NCBI GenBank assembly: GCA_903873165.1
Contig: CAIQNQ010000211.1
Span: 1 to 58,328, forward strand
Length of the DNA stretch: 58,328 bases
DNA from: an uncultured Methylococcaceae bacterium
GTDB lineage: Bacteria; Pseudomonadota; Gammaproteobacteria; Methylococcales; Methylomonadaceae
Direction: 5' to 3'
Within the stretch, counting starts at the first letter, position 1. The number at the start of each line of letters is the position of its first letter. Positions 19,057 to 28,122 of this stretch are shown here, one piece after another. The position numbers and the translations under genes were made by a program. Below the pieces are notes generated by a model, which was not told where the DNA came from, did not search any database, and saw nothing but the letters and a program-made list of their open reading frames with translations.

Positions 19057-21321
19057 TCAGAGTGACACGTCCTCTAAGCTTGATAAAAACTTCAAATCCT
19101 GTTTACGTTGTGTAACACGGAGCTCATAGCTAGCTTGATTTTTAGTGCAAACTAATGTATGTGGGCTACCACTGCGTTGAGTACGGCAATCGATATCACT
19201 TGCGTGTCTGCTGATGGATAGTTCTACATGCTTTCGTCTTGCTTCGACCGCTTTAAGACGCCAGGTTGATTGGGTAGGCTCACTTAAAAATGCACTTAAC
19301 GCGGTGCAATCTGGACATTTACAACTTATTTTACTATTTCGTTGCCAATCTTTAGGCGGTTCTAATGCCATTGCCACCCTGACATTGATATGCGTAATGA
19401 CCGCTGTGCGTAATTTCTTTACGACAGGCAGATTACGATGGAATTCAGATTCGGTAAGCAATAATGCAACAGATACTAAAATAGTATCTACATTATAAAC
19501 AGTAGGCCAGGTCAGAAAATAATTGAGGGTGTCGTTTGCTAATTCGGCATTGATAGCACTGAAACTGGTTAAAACATCGGACACTAATTGAGTGCTGCCC
19601 ATTATTTGACTGCGCTGCCAAGGCTGTAGTTCTGGGAAGCGATGTGGATCACCAGGTAAAACTAGTGCTAAAATTTGTGCGGACTTAATAAGATCACTGG
19701 CATTAATAGTGTGTGCAACGCTTAAGCCAGCTAATAACGCGGCACAGGCTTCTTGAGCTTTGGTGGCACTTAATATGAAAGCTTTTTCTACAGAATCAAC
19801 AACACTGGGCCAAGGTATTAGACTTGAAGTTTGTACTAGTGCGGCTTGGTCTTCTATTTGATAAAAACCCGACTTAGAAAGTTTTTGCCAATAGCTCTTG
19901 ATGCAAGCAATGTTACGTAAACGAAATAGACATATTAATAACTCACGGTCACTACGATGACTAGTGAACGTATCTCGAAACAGGTAAGTTATTAACGTGT
20001 GGGCTTCTTGCCATAGGCTTGAATTTGAGATGCGCCCCTCATCTTCCCAGCGTTGACATAAATCTTGTAACACTGGCAAGGTCGCATTGATTCCTGCTTG
20101 ACTAATAATGGCTAGATTTAAGGCTTTGGGCCAAATTACCAAGGCTGCTGCTTGATAACTGCGATCAAAAGAAGCCCCCGCGTTGCCAGTCGCTTCTTGG
20201 AATTGGATGTTATCTGGCTCAATATTATCATAAGCCGATATTGGGCAAAACTCATGTTCGCTAAAGGGTAGAACAGGCAAGGGTGACGGCTTGCCATCTG
20301 GGCGACGCCATTCTGAAATGGTTTCCGTCCGCTCATCAACTTCAACTATTTCATAGTCATCCTCATCATCATACCGATGCCTCCTATAATCACCGGCATA
20401 TTCAGCACTGCCATATTCATCGACAGACACCAAGGCTAAGTGAATGTCACAATCGGCTTGCTGAGCCGCAGCCAATAATACTTCAGCCACTGCTGCGTCA
20501 GCATTTTTTAGCGCATCAAAGCCCAGTTCTGCTGGCGTATAAGCATGTTCTAGTAGATATATTAGTTTTAGGGGGATTTCAGGATCAGGTTCATCTGTAA
20601 GAGAAGTCGCCCAGTTACGGAGCAAGCTTGTTACTAGGGCTTGTTCTTGGTCGTAATCGGGTGGCTTTGGCAAAGGTAATTGTTTGTCAGCACGAAATAG
20701 ATTAAAGATCAGGGTGAGGCGACAACCTTGAGTTATTGGCAAGATTTCATGGACACAATCGGCGTAAAATGCGGCATAACCGACTTCGGCGGCATCGTCG
20801 CGATGTAGGTCTAAAGTAACTGCTTCTTGCTTGTGTTTTATCACCAGTTCGCCACCTTGGTATTCAGAGGGCAACACAATAACTAAGGTGGCAAACATAC
20901 CAGGGATTTTTTCGGTATCGCGGTGCTTAATAAAAAAACTACCCGCATCGTAAACCAATAATTTGTACAGTTCGGCCTGCACGTTACCGCTAACGCCTAA
21001 TCCTGTTGCGCAACGATCGACAATTTTTGCCAAGCTTTGCGTCCAGTGCTTACCTTTTAGCGTAACTTGCTGTCCATCAATTTGCCAAGTGCGCCGCACT
21101 TCTGTATCGATTAATGTTTCTGAGCCACGACCATAGGGGGCTTGTTCTGCGATGGTGATTAATCGCTCTAATTGTATGGGTAACAAAGGTAAGGCAATTC
21201 TACCCACTCCCGCAACTTCTAATTGCGGCAAGAATATATCCTGAGTGCCAGTGGCATAAAAATTTCCAGGCCGTTTTACGGTTTGTAGGCTTTCGAATAG
21301 GGGGTCGTTAATAGTTGTCAT
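19057..21321 (-). CDS. Large 2-oxoglutarate/Fe(II) oxygenase, prolyl 4-hydroxylase type
   Basis: A 754-residue protein. Residues about 85-210 form a P4H-type double-stranded beta-helix: LYKLLVYDAGSFFIKHRDTE supplies the Fe ligands His133 and Asp135, DCVHEILPITQGCRLTLIF supplies the distal His191 and the 2-oxoglutarate Arg201, and GGELVIKHK is a core strand. The remaining 540 residues are uncharacterised, with an acidic stretch near 330 and a cysteine pair (CKCPDCTAL) near 680 that could bind metal. Much longer than typical bacterial P4H (about 200-300 residues). Monocistronic; substrate unknown. Confidence 0.8.
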   Translation of the reverse strand: MTTINDPLFESLQTVKRPGNFYATGTQDIFLPQLEVAGVGRIALPLLPIQLERLITIAEQAPYGRGSETLIDTEVRRTWQIDGQQVTLKGKHWTQSLAKIVDRCATGLGVSGNVQAELYKLLVYDAGSFFIKHRDTEKIPGMFATLVIVLPSEYQGGELVIKHKQEAVTLDLHRDDAAEVGYAAFYADCVHEILPITQGCRLTLIFNLFRADKQLPLPKPPDYDQEQALVTSLLRNWATSLTDEPDPEIPLKLIYLLEHAYTPAELGFDALKNADAAVAEVLLAAAQQADCDIHLALVSVDEYGSAEYAGDYRRHRYDDEDDYEIVEVDERTETISEWRRPDGKPSPLPVLPFSEHEFCPISAYDNIEPDNIQFQEATGNAGASFDRSYQAAALVIWPKALNLAIISQAGINATLPVLQDLCQRWEDEGRISNSSLWQEAHTLITYLFRDTFTSHRSDRELLICLFRLRNIACIKSYWQKLSKSGFYQIEDQAALVQTSSLIPWPSVVDSVEKAFILSATKAQEACAALLAGLSVAHTINASDLIKSAQILALVLPGDPHRFPELQPWQRSQIMGSTQLVSDVLTSFSAINAELANDTLNYFLTWPTVYNVDTILVSVALLLTESEFHRNLPVVKKLRTAVITHINVRVAMALEPPKDWQRNSKISCKCPDCTALSAFLSEPTQSTWRLKAVEARRKHVELSISRHASDIDCRTQRSGSPHTLVCTKNQASYELRVTQRKQDLKFLSSLEDVSL

Positions 21322-21404
21322 ACTTGGTATCTTACATAATAGAGTTTAAACGTATTTTTTTGGATTCTTATCAAAATAAATAACTTTATCAACCGCCCTT
21401 GATT

Positions 21405-21869
21405 TTATATTGGATCAGGCAGCCAGTCGGTGGTAAGTATATCTTCAATTAACCAAGGACATGATTCAGGGAAGTCGCTTAATCCCGTTTCCTTGATAGC
21501 TAATGTGACAGCGTCTGACCAAGTGCTTTCCATCCAATCAAGATTAAAGAGTTTTTGTTTTAAACTAGGTACTTGTTTTAAATGCAAGTTAAGTGCTTTA
21601 CGCTGTTCTTTAATTGTTCTTTGCCAACTTGTGCCATTACGTTCTGGCTGATACTGCCATTTTAATAAATGTGCCATTAAAACCGCCATTCTACTCGCTA
21701 ATTCTCTTTGCTCGCTTTTGCCCACGTCGTCTATTTCATCCGCTATATGCTCTAAGTCAAGCTGGTCAAAGCGACCTGCGCGAATAAGAGAGGCTTGCTC
21801 ATGCGCCCAAGCTACAATATCCTGTCTATAAGTAGTCAAAGATTGATTGTCAATGGTGACGGTGTTCAT
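21405..21869 (-). CDS. DUF29 family protein
   Basis: A 154-residue DUF29-domain protein: MNTVTIDNQSLTTYRQDIVAW, DLEHIADEIDDVGKSEQREL, MAVLMAHLLKWQYQPER and SWQRTIKEQRK are typical. The ATG at 21869 is preferred because GAGG lies 5 bases upstream; an in-frame ATG at 21923 would add an Asn-rich leader. DUF29 proteins are frequent in cyanobacteria and some proteobacteria, often in several copies and often near mobile or toxin-antitoxin genes; function unknown. Confidence 0.82.
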   Translation of the reverse strand: MNTVTIDNQSLTTYRQDIVAWAHEQASLIRAGRFDQLDLEHIADEIDDVGKSEQRELASRMAVLMAHLLKWQYQPERNGTSWQRTIKEQRKALNLHLKQVPSLKQKLFNLDWMESTWSDAVTLAIKETGLSDFPESCPWLIEDILTTDWLPDPI

Positions 21870-21923
21870 GTTGACCTCTCCGTTGATATTATTATTGTTT
21901 TTCTGGCTTTTTAAATTAATCAT

Positions 21924-22261
21924 TAGTTTACCTCACTTTTTTATTTTTGTTTTATTAATCAATGATGCAACTAAACAACTTGATGAAATTATCTTTCTGG
22001 AGATTTTCGAATTTCTACATCATTAACTTATTTTAAGGAATCCCACTAAAAGAATTTTTATGGAACTGTCGGGATGTTATCAGGTATCAGTTATAAATTA
22101 TCCTGCTGAAGATATCATGCCAGATTTAGAAAACGCCTAATATTATTTCAAATATCAGTTGTCTCTTACGGATTAAGTTTACAGCGTTTAGTGTTATCAT
22201 AAAACAAAATAGTAATAGTCTTTACTACTATAAAATTCATTAAGTTAGGAAACTCAATAAA
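21924..22261. other. Intergenic region between divergent DUF29 and ATPase-HNH genes
   Basis: No gene seen. Near its right end, ATAGTA (22209-22214 region) and TACTAT flank a short spacer just before a TATAAA-like box (about 22231), a possible promoter and operator for the downstream system. The GTG start at 22262 is preceded by TAGGAAA about 11 bases away. Confidence 0.4.
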
Positions 22262-25246
22262 GTGAAATCATTTCAGCAAATTCAAGACATTCTTCCTGCT
22301 TTACCTGCAAACATTAAAAGAATTTATCTATTGGGAAGTACTGGAGCGGGTAAAACTTCAATTGTTAGCCATATTATGGGGACATCTGCCCTAGGTTTTC
22401 CGATTACCACTCAAACAAGAACAACGCTTGCGACAACGGAATATGTCATTAAACGTGATTTGCCTTTTAAGACGACTCTTATTCTTAAGCAAAAAGATGA
22501 TGTTATAGAGGCTATTGAAGAGTTAATACAAGGAGCTATACAAAAAGCTATAGAAGATAAACGCTTAACGGATAATTTACCTAAGCGATTTCGTAAAGTA
22601 TTGTCTAGGCCAATAGGTATTGATGATATAACCGAAAGGTTACAGGAGTCATCAGATGAACGGTTCAGATTGCGATATATGGTTCAGAATGACGCACTTA
22701 AAAATCATGCGGGTTATATAGTTGAAAATATTATTCCTTTATTAGCAAATAAAGGGTTAGATGATGAAACTTTTTTTTCTGATAGTGCGGTAGAAACTGA
22801 AATAACTTTTGTAAGAGAGGGTATTTTAAAAGACATTGAACATGTTTTTAATGAGGTTTGCGGTGATCAGTACACGCTTTTTAGCGATAAACTTTATTGT
22901 ATCGAAAATATAACTGATAAAAGTATTTTTATACAAAAAAATAAAGAACTTTTAAAAAATGAATATGGTTCTATCTCTTTATTAGTTGATTATATAAGGA
23001 TAGAGGGTAATTTATTAGCCGATTGGCTGGATAATTCCTTAGAATTAGTGCTAATTGATGGTGAAGGGATAGCGCATTCGCTCCAAGAAAAAAGAGACAC
23101 GCTATCAACAAGACATTATGATTATTTTGATTTTTGCGATCAAATATTGTTAGTCGAAAAAGGTGATGACCCTTTTATTTCAGGTGGGCAAGCCGCTATC
23201 GAAGCCATTTTATTAAATGGCTATAACAACAAGTTTAAATTAATATTTTCAAAAATAGACAAAATTGAACAGGCAGATAAAAACAGTTTTTTAAGAAAAA
23301 GGTTGGAAAACTTAAAAGCTGCCTTAAAGCAAAAAAGAATAACACTCGAACTAGATAACAAGGATTGTTACAAACTAGAAAGCTTAAATTTAAATAGCAC
23401 GACAGAAGCTAGTCAAAGACAAATCAAACGATTATTGAAGGATATAAAGGAATCTGAGGATTTTAAATCAACGCCTTTAGAATATGACTTTTTAACGCTG
23501 TTGTTAAATCTTGATACCACTTTGTTTATTAAGAATTTTCAAGAAGACTTGGATAGTGAGCATTGGGCGGTTGTAAAAGCCTTTTCGAAGAGAATGTATG
23601 ATCATAAAGAAGAATATAAGCATTTAAAGCCCATTGCTTTTATACATACGTTCATTATGAATGAAATAGATGTTTTTTTAAAAAGGGACGATCAAACAAA
23701 AGCTGATATTTATAATGCAAAAAGTTTAATACAACAGCGATTTTCAAAAGAACTGTTGGCCTACATTAGAGCTGACTTTCAGGACAATAAAAATCATTTA
23801 TGGCAACTGGCCTTTGAAAAAAAAGGAATGGGGTCAAGTAAGGAAAGAAAATCGTTTATTGTCGAAAATATTTTAAAAGATTGTTTACCTGAAAAAGAAA
23901 GCGATCAAAAATTTGATCAGTTTAAAAATAACATTAAAGCTTTGTTGTTAGATTCGGGTGCGGTGATCTTAGCTTCTGCAAAAAAGATAGTTATAAAAAA
24001 AGTAGATATAAAAGGTATCTATGGGCATAAGAGTTTCTCATGGGAGTTAGCTGAGGATATTAATGTATTGTTGGGTAAAAATGGGAGTGGAAAGTCGACC
24101 ATTTTAAAACTTATTTATGCGTGCATGACACATGATAAAGTGATTTTTAATTATTTTGAAAATCCTTATGTGACGTTAACGCTTGAAAAGATTTATGAAA
24201 ACGAGAACACAAGGGAGATTACGATTTCTAATAACAGTGCTGCTGCAAATGTTGATGTGCAATTGATTAATACATTTGATGTGCCGGTTTCAAAAAATAT
24301 CGAAGGCACGGAATTAGATACCATACTCAGTAAATTAATAGTCGATTTTGGTGAATACATAAGGGTCTTAAAAAGTCACTTGGATAATGAAACGAGCGTT
24401 GATAGTTTAGCGATAGATGATATTCTTAAAAACATAGCCACTGCTGAAACAGATGATTTAAATCAGCTTAAAAACTTAAAAACAAAAGTAGACATCATTA
24501 AGAAAGAAAAATTTAAGCGGGTAAATTATTTTGAAAAGGCTATTAATGGTTTTTATAAAGAGACTCATAAATTTATTGAGACTGATAAAGACAAACCTTT
24601 AATAGTTAAATTGATTGCTAATGAGACGACTACAAGCGTTGATATTTTTAAATTATCATCGGGTGAAAAACAACTGTTAATTATATTTTTAACTGTCATA
24701 TTACAAGGAGATAAGGCGTTTATATTATTAATGGATGAGCCTGAATCTTCGTTACACGTTGAATGGCAGGCAATGCTGCTAGATAGCTTGAAGGGACTAA
24801 ATGACAATGTTCAAATTATTATTGCAACACATAACCCTTTGTTAGCACTGAATAGAAAATTTAATGAGATTGGGCGTGTAGAGATTGATAGTGATGCTGT
24901 TCAGATAGATTCTGGAGGAACTAAATACTTGGATGTTTCGGCAACCTTGTTAAATTACTTCCATTTAAGTTCTTTAGTAGGCGCAGAAATGAAGGGAAAA
25001 TTACGTGACTTATTTACCTTAAAAACACAAGAAGAACTCTCTGGGCAAGATAAAGATAGACTAGACGCTTTGGAAAAGGAATTAGGGCATACCTTAGCGA
25101 CTAATTTTATTTACGATAGGCATTATTTAGGTTTTTTACGATTTATCAAAGAAAATCATCAAATTGATTTTGATAAACTAACTGAAATATCAACAGAAGA
25201 AATGAATGAATTATTAGATGAGTTTAAGGGGTTATTTGATGATTGA
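22262..25246 (+). CDS. Dual-NTPase defence protein: GTPase-like domain fused to ABC/PtuA-like ATPase
   Basis: A 994-residue protein from a GTG start. Two nucleotide-binding modules are visible. Module 1 (about 15-400): P-loop GSTGAGKT (25-32), DGEG (266-269, in LVLIDGEG) and SKID (330-333, in LIFSKIDKI), the order and spacing of G1, G3 and G4 motifs of a TRAFAC-type GTPase. Module 2 (about 575-994): ABC/RecF-like ATPase with Walker A GKNGSGKS (605-612), signature LSSGEKQ (798-804), Walker B ILLMDEPESS (821-830) and H-loop ATHN (855-858), with a coiled-coil-like insertion near 710-770. The C-terminal module and the overlapping HNH gene resemble PtuA-PtuB of Septu defence. The extra N-terminal module is not part of standard PtuA. 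Role in anti-phage defence is inferred. Confidence 0.8.
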   Translation: MKSFQQIQDILPALPANIKRIYLLGSTGAGKTSIVSHIMGTSALGFPITTQTRTTLATTEYVIKRDLPFKTTLILKQKDDVIEAIEELIQGAIQKAIEDKRLTDNLPKRFRKVLSRPIGIDDITERLQESSDERFRLRYMVQNDALKNHAGYIVENIIPLLANKGLDDETFFSDSAVETEITFVREGILKDIEHVFNEVCGDQYTLFSDKLYCIENITDKSIFIQKNKELLKNEYGSISLLVDYIRIEGNLLADWLDNSLELVLIDGEGIAHSLQEKRDTLSTRHYDYFDFCDQILLVEKGDDPFISGGQAAIEAILLNGYNNKFKLIFSKIDKIEQADKNSFLRKRLENLKAALKQKRITLELDNKDCYKLESLNLNSTTEASQRQIKRLLKDIKESEDFKSTPLEYDFLTLLLNLDTTLFIKNFQEDLDSEHWAVVKAFSKRMYDHKEEYKHLKPIAFIHTFIMNEIDVFLKRDDQTKADIYNAKSLIQQRFSKELLAYIRADFQDNKNHLWQLAFEKKGMGSSKERKSFIVENILKDCLPEKESDQKFDQFKNNIKALLLDSGAVILASAKKIVIKKVDIKGIYGHKSFSWELAEDINVLLGKNGSGKSTILKLIYACMTHDKVIFNYFENPYVTLTLEKIYENENTREITISNNSAAANVDVQLINTFDVPVSKNIEGTELDTILSKLIVDFGEYIRVLKSHLDNETSVDSLAIDDILKNIATAETDDLNQLKNLKTKVDIIKKEKFKRVNYFEKAINGFYKETHKFIETDKDKPLIVKLIANETTTSVDIFKLSSGEKQLLIIFLTVILQGDKAFILLMDEPESSLHVEWQAMLLDSLKGLNDNVQIIIATHNPLLALNRKFNEIGRVEIDSDAVQIDSGGTKYLDVSATLLNYFHLSSLVGAEMKGKLRDLFTLKTQEELSGQDKDRLDALEKELGHTLATNFIYDRHYLGFLRFIKENHQIDFDKLTEISTEEMNELLDEFKGLFDD

Positions 25247-26006
25247 TATGAGTGGAATATTTTCTCATAACGATTATAATGATACGGTTGTTAAATTTAA
25301 CGAGTTTAAAACACCTAATTGCAGTTCTGATTGTAACTGGAGCATATTCCAGGATTTACATAAAAGTGTGTCAAATAATAAATGCCCCATCTGTGAGGTG
25401 GAGTTAGTTGAATCTCCAAATCATCCTTATTCAGCTACTATTGATCACTTTAGGCCTAAAGCCAGTGATATGTATCCAGGCTTAAAGTGTGAGCCCAAAA
25501 ATTATATTTTGATGTGCAGTCTTTGTAATAACCGATATAAAGCCGCAAAGTTTCCACTGCTTGATGAGACTAAACGAGCGACTAAAGCAAAAACAATAAC
25601 AGATACACGCTGTGAGCAACCATTGCTATTTAATCCTGCGGAAGAAAAGCCGTTAGACTTTTTTGAGTTAGTGTTTAGAATAACCGAAGCAGGTAATATT
25701 TTAGAACTTAAAAGAAACCCAAAAATCCCTAAAAATTCTTACCATTATCGACGAAGTGCGGAGATGATAAAACTTTTTGGTTTAGGTTATGTTCATAAAG
25801 ATATTCATCCAGATGAAGACAGCAAGGCCTTAAGGTTAGATGTTTTGAGGCTGCATAACTTAGTTTTTATTGAATTGGCGCAAGCTATCAGGGATAACAA
25901 TATAAAAGCATTAGCGCTTATTTTACAGGATAAAAACAGAAAAGAAATGTTAAAAAAGTATGGCTTTTTTGAATTTTTAAAGAAAAAACAGTTTTCTATT
26001 CAATAA
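25239..26006 (+). CDS. HNH endonuclease partner (PtuB-like)
   Basis: A 255-residue nuclease from the ATG at 25239, preceded by AAGGGG; it overlaps the ATPase stop by 8 bases. The HNH site with two zinc pairs is clear: CPIC (49-52), ATIDHFRPK (Asp69, His70), NYILMCSLCNNRYK (Asn88, Cys93, Cys96, Asn97). The C-terminal 130 residues are alpha-rich (LRLDVLRLHNLVFIELAQAI). Architecture and operon order match PtuB of Septu-type systems, where the ATPase controls the nuclease. The gene ends directly against an IS3 transposase remnant. Confidence 0.85.
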   Translation: MIDMSGIFSHNDYNDTVVKFNEFKTPNCSSDCNWSIFQDLHKSVSNNKCPICEVELVESPNHPYSATIDHFRPKASDMYPGLKCEPKNYILMCSLCNNRYKAAKFPLLDETKRATKAKTITDTRCEQPLLFNPAEEKPLDFFELVFRITEAGNILELKRNPKIPKNSYHYRRSAEMIKLFGLGYVHKDIHPDEDSKALRLDVLRLHNLVFIELAQAIRDNNIKALALILQDKNRKEMLKKYGFFEFLKKKQFSIQ

Positions 26007-26151
26007 CTATCGCCTGCATAGTCTAAACCCAATACGTTACCATCAATCATTAGGCTATAAAACACCTGATGAAGTCTATCGAACGGCTATGGGAGGAAGT
26101 GCAAAAATTATAGATAAATATAAAGTTACAATAATATCTGTTCATCTGTAG
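26005..26151 (+). pseudogene. 3' end of an IS3-family transposase (orfB tail)
   Basis: The frame starting at 26005 reads NYRLHSLNPIRYHQSLGYKT, then PDEVYRTAMGG and a stop at 26151. The His-Gln-Ser-Leu-Gly-Tyr-x-Thr-Pro-x-Glu-Val-Tyr motif is the C-terminal signature of IS3-family integrase-core transposases. Only about 48 codons remain. It overlaps the stop codon of the HNH nuclease gene, so the insertion ended exactly at that gene's 3' end. No terminal inverted repeats were found. Confidence 0.75.
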
Positions 26152-26363
26152 TTTCAAATTCAGGTTGTACACCTGACAATCAAGCGAATAAATTCAAGTG
26201 AAGGTGATAAGTCAGTTCGGTCTTGATAATCTTCTAGATAAATACGATGGACTTGGGGTAAGTTTAAGAATGGTAAAAACTCAATGCTGGTTTTCTTTTC
26301 AATCGTTCGATTGGGATAAATCAACAAGATTAACCGGTTTCGATTAGGCTTTTTTAAGTACAA
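26152..26363 (-). pseudogene. Rpn/DUF2887-DUF4351 family remnant, copy A
   Basis: On the minus strand it encodes EFLPFLNLPQVHRIYLEDYQ then DRTDLSPSLEFIRLIV, the DUF2887-type part of a PD-(D/E)XK (Rpn-like) nuclease. At the GACAA sequence near 26173 it jumps to a short piece matching the segment just before the C-terminal DUF4351 end of copy C (33308-33332). About 270 bases between these points, present in copy C, are missing, and the shared GACAA at both deletion ends suggests a microhomology deletion. Both ends of the gene are absent. Confidence 0.7.
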
Positions 26364-26409
26364 GTAAAGCGTGAGTATTTATTCAATTCGTAATGTTGCC
26401 TCTTATTTG

Positions 26410-27211
26410 TTGCTTTAGCTAAAAGCCTCTATGATTTAAAAGATAGCGGTGATTCTGTTATTACTCTGGAACAATTGGCTGTGCCGTTTTCCAAGCATAT
26501 TACTGAGCATTTGATTGTTTGTGATAAACAAGTTACTTCGGCTAGCAGTAAGTTTTGGAGGGTTGTCGGGGTTTTAATGCTGATCAAATTAATCATGATG
26601 CTTTGATTGATTTAACCGTGCTGTTGGGTTTTAACAATGTCATGGATGCTTTTCATAATGTCCATAATGAAGAAGTTCCTAGGTTTTTTAGCGATGAACG
26701 AAAAAATAAAGGCGGTATTATCTTAACGGATAATTTTTATCGCTTGGGCGAGCAATACCAATATGATAATCTGGCCGCAGAAACTGAAGCACGGTGGCGT
26801 TTAGTTGAAACGGCATGGGAATTAAATGTACCTAAACATTTAATTCAGATTGATTACAAAGAAGAAAGTCGAGAATTTTTCGCTGATAATAAATTACGCC
26901 GTGTTCCTGTAACAGCGGCTAGTCCATCTTTAAATGGTTATCAAAAAGTCTTGGCTTGTATAGATTGTAATAGAGGCGTTAATGGGAAATTTGCTAAATT
27001 ACCTTCGTTGCCATTACTTGAACGTTTACATGCCCGTAATGAGTATTTAATCACCAGTCATCATCCGCTCAGGGAAACGTTAATGGTACAAACGGGGTGT
27101 TCTACCGAGAAACGCCAACAGTTTTTGCAAGATGCTTATAACTGTAGCATAACCCATTACGGCATCCATCAAAAATGGCAACCACCACAACAAGGTATTG
27201 CTATTTTTTAA
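26410..27211 (+). pseudogene. HNH nuclease pseudogene 1 (first half of HNH site deleted)
   Basis: From about 26433 one frame reads DLKDSGDSVITLEQLAVPFS and ITEHLIVCDKQVTSASSKF. A frameshift and an inserted segment of about 90 bases follow. From 26640 a second frame continues MDAFHNVHNEEVPRFFSDER, DNFYRLGEQYQYDNLAAETE, REFFADNKLRRVPVTAASPS and LNGYQK. The reading then jumps to VLACIDCNRGVNGKFAKLPS and ends HQKWQPPQQGIAIF. The segment with the first cysteine pair and DVDHFFPHG, present in pseudogene 2, is missing; the second half (CIDCNRG) is kept. It is therefore inactive as a nuclease. Confidence 0.75.
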
Positions 27212-27353
27212 GGGGAAAATGCTGGCAGGTTGATAAATTTGCCTGATTGACTGTTGAATCTTCCTGATTGTTTGTACAATCATCAAGATTGTAGATTTAA
27301 TCTGAAGCGTGACAGGGATTGCAACCCCGTCGTCCGGCATCGTGATCAGTTGT

Positions 27354-27416
27354 GGGAGCGACGCCTACGTCGCGATTTGAACGTTAGTTGTTAGTCGCGA
27401 CATAGGTGTCGCTCCC
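27354..27416. repeat. REP-like palindrome (22-bp arms)
   Basis: GGGAGCGACGCCTACGTCGC (27354-27373, arm continues to 27375) pairs with the arm 27395-27416 ending GTCGCTCCC; the arms differ at two positions and enclose a 19-base loop. It is GC-rich in an AT-rich window and resembles the short GGGAGCGAC...GTCGC repetitive extragenic palindromes of gammaproteobacteria that RAYT transposases move. It lies between HNH pseudogene 1 and a toxin-antitoxin pair. Confidence 0.7.
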
Positions 27417-27464
27417 TCGAAAAAGAAGGCTTGAGGTAAAAATTAAATAACTGGAGAATAAATA

Positions 27465-27740
27465 ATGCTCACGATTACATCGACTTATGCGGAAACCCAC
27501 TTTAATGAAGTAATTAATCAGGCACAGCAAGAACCCGTAGTCTTGACTGCCCAAGGGCAGACAGTTGCGTATTTGTTGTCACCTGTTGAATTGGAAAAAC
27601 TGCTTGCAGCGCAAAAGCAACGGGACAACGCTGTCGTAAACTATCAACACTATCAAGAACGCGTAGCGAGATTAGCTCATCCTGATACGGATTTATTAAC
27701 TGACGAAGCTATTAATCAACTTGTGCATGAATTACGTTAA
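27465..27740 (+). CDS. Phd/YefM-family antitoxin
   Basis: A 91-residue type II antitoxin. The N-terminus MLTITSTYAETHFNEVINQA with EPVVLTAQGQTVAYLLSPVE is the Phd/YefM DNA-binding fold; the C-terminal part (HPDTDLLTDEAINQLVHELR) would bind the toxin. ACTGGAGAATAAATA supplies a ribosome-binding site. The PIN toxin gene overlaps its end by 14 bases, but that toxin is truncated, so this may be an orphaned but still repressing antitoxin. Confidence 0.82.
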   Translation: MLTITSTYAETHFNEVINQAQQEPVVLTAQGQTVAYLLSPVELEKLLAAQKQRDNAVVNYQHYQERVARLAHPDTDLLTDEAINQLVHELR

Positions 27741-28017
27741 ACGTGTTGTTATCGATACCGGAACATTAATAAGTGCGGCTATCCGAGTCCATTCTGTCCC
27801 TAGTCTGGCCTATCAAAAAGCACTGCGAGATTATGAAATATGTATTTCGGAACAAACTTTTTATGAACTTGCAACTGTTTTAATGAGGGCAAAGTTCGAT
27901 AAATATCTCAATAGAGAAGACCGGGAGCGTTTTGTAGCTGACTATAAAAGTATCGCTGTTGTTTATGACGTCAGTTATACGGTAAATGATTGCCGTGACT
28001 CTAATGACAAACATTGA
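27727..28017 (+). pseudogene. Truncated PIN-domain toxin
   Basis: From the ATG at 27727: MNYVKRVVIDTGTLISAAIR is the first strand of a PIN RNase (VapC-like) with the first acidic residue, EQTFYELATVLMRAKF carries the second, and VNDCRDSNDK the third region. The frame then stops at 28017, before the last helices, giving 96 residues rather than about 135. A piece of another gene (28004-28099) is joined here in a different frame, so a deletion removed the C-terminus. Probably inactive. Confidence 0.7.
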
Positions 28018-28099
28018 TGACATTCGGGAGCACATTAAACAACAGGGTATTAGCGAAAGCATGATACCTGATGCCATCGACCGGGCAAGAAAAAAATAA
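28004..28099 (+). pseudogene. C-terminal scrap of an unknown small gene, possibly an antitoxin
   Basis: Reads MTNIDDIREHIKQQGISESM then IPDAIDRARKK and stops. It overlaps the end of the truncated PIN gene in another frame. The short helical, charged ending resembles C-termini of small antitoxins, but family assignment is weak. It marks the right edge of the deletion that cut the PIN gene. Confidence 0.4.
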
Positions 28100-28122
28100 C
28101 AACCCTATTATTCCTTAAAACT

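Noticed and set aside
26555-27211. A 218-residue frame as an intact protein
   Set aside because: Comparison with 28123-28928 shows a frameshift and insertion upstream and an internal deletion of the HNH core.
27080-27340. An 86-residue minus-strand frame
   Set aside because: It overlaps the end of HNH pseudogene 1 and non-coding DNA beside the REP-like element; composition is not protein-like.
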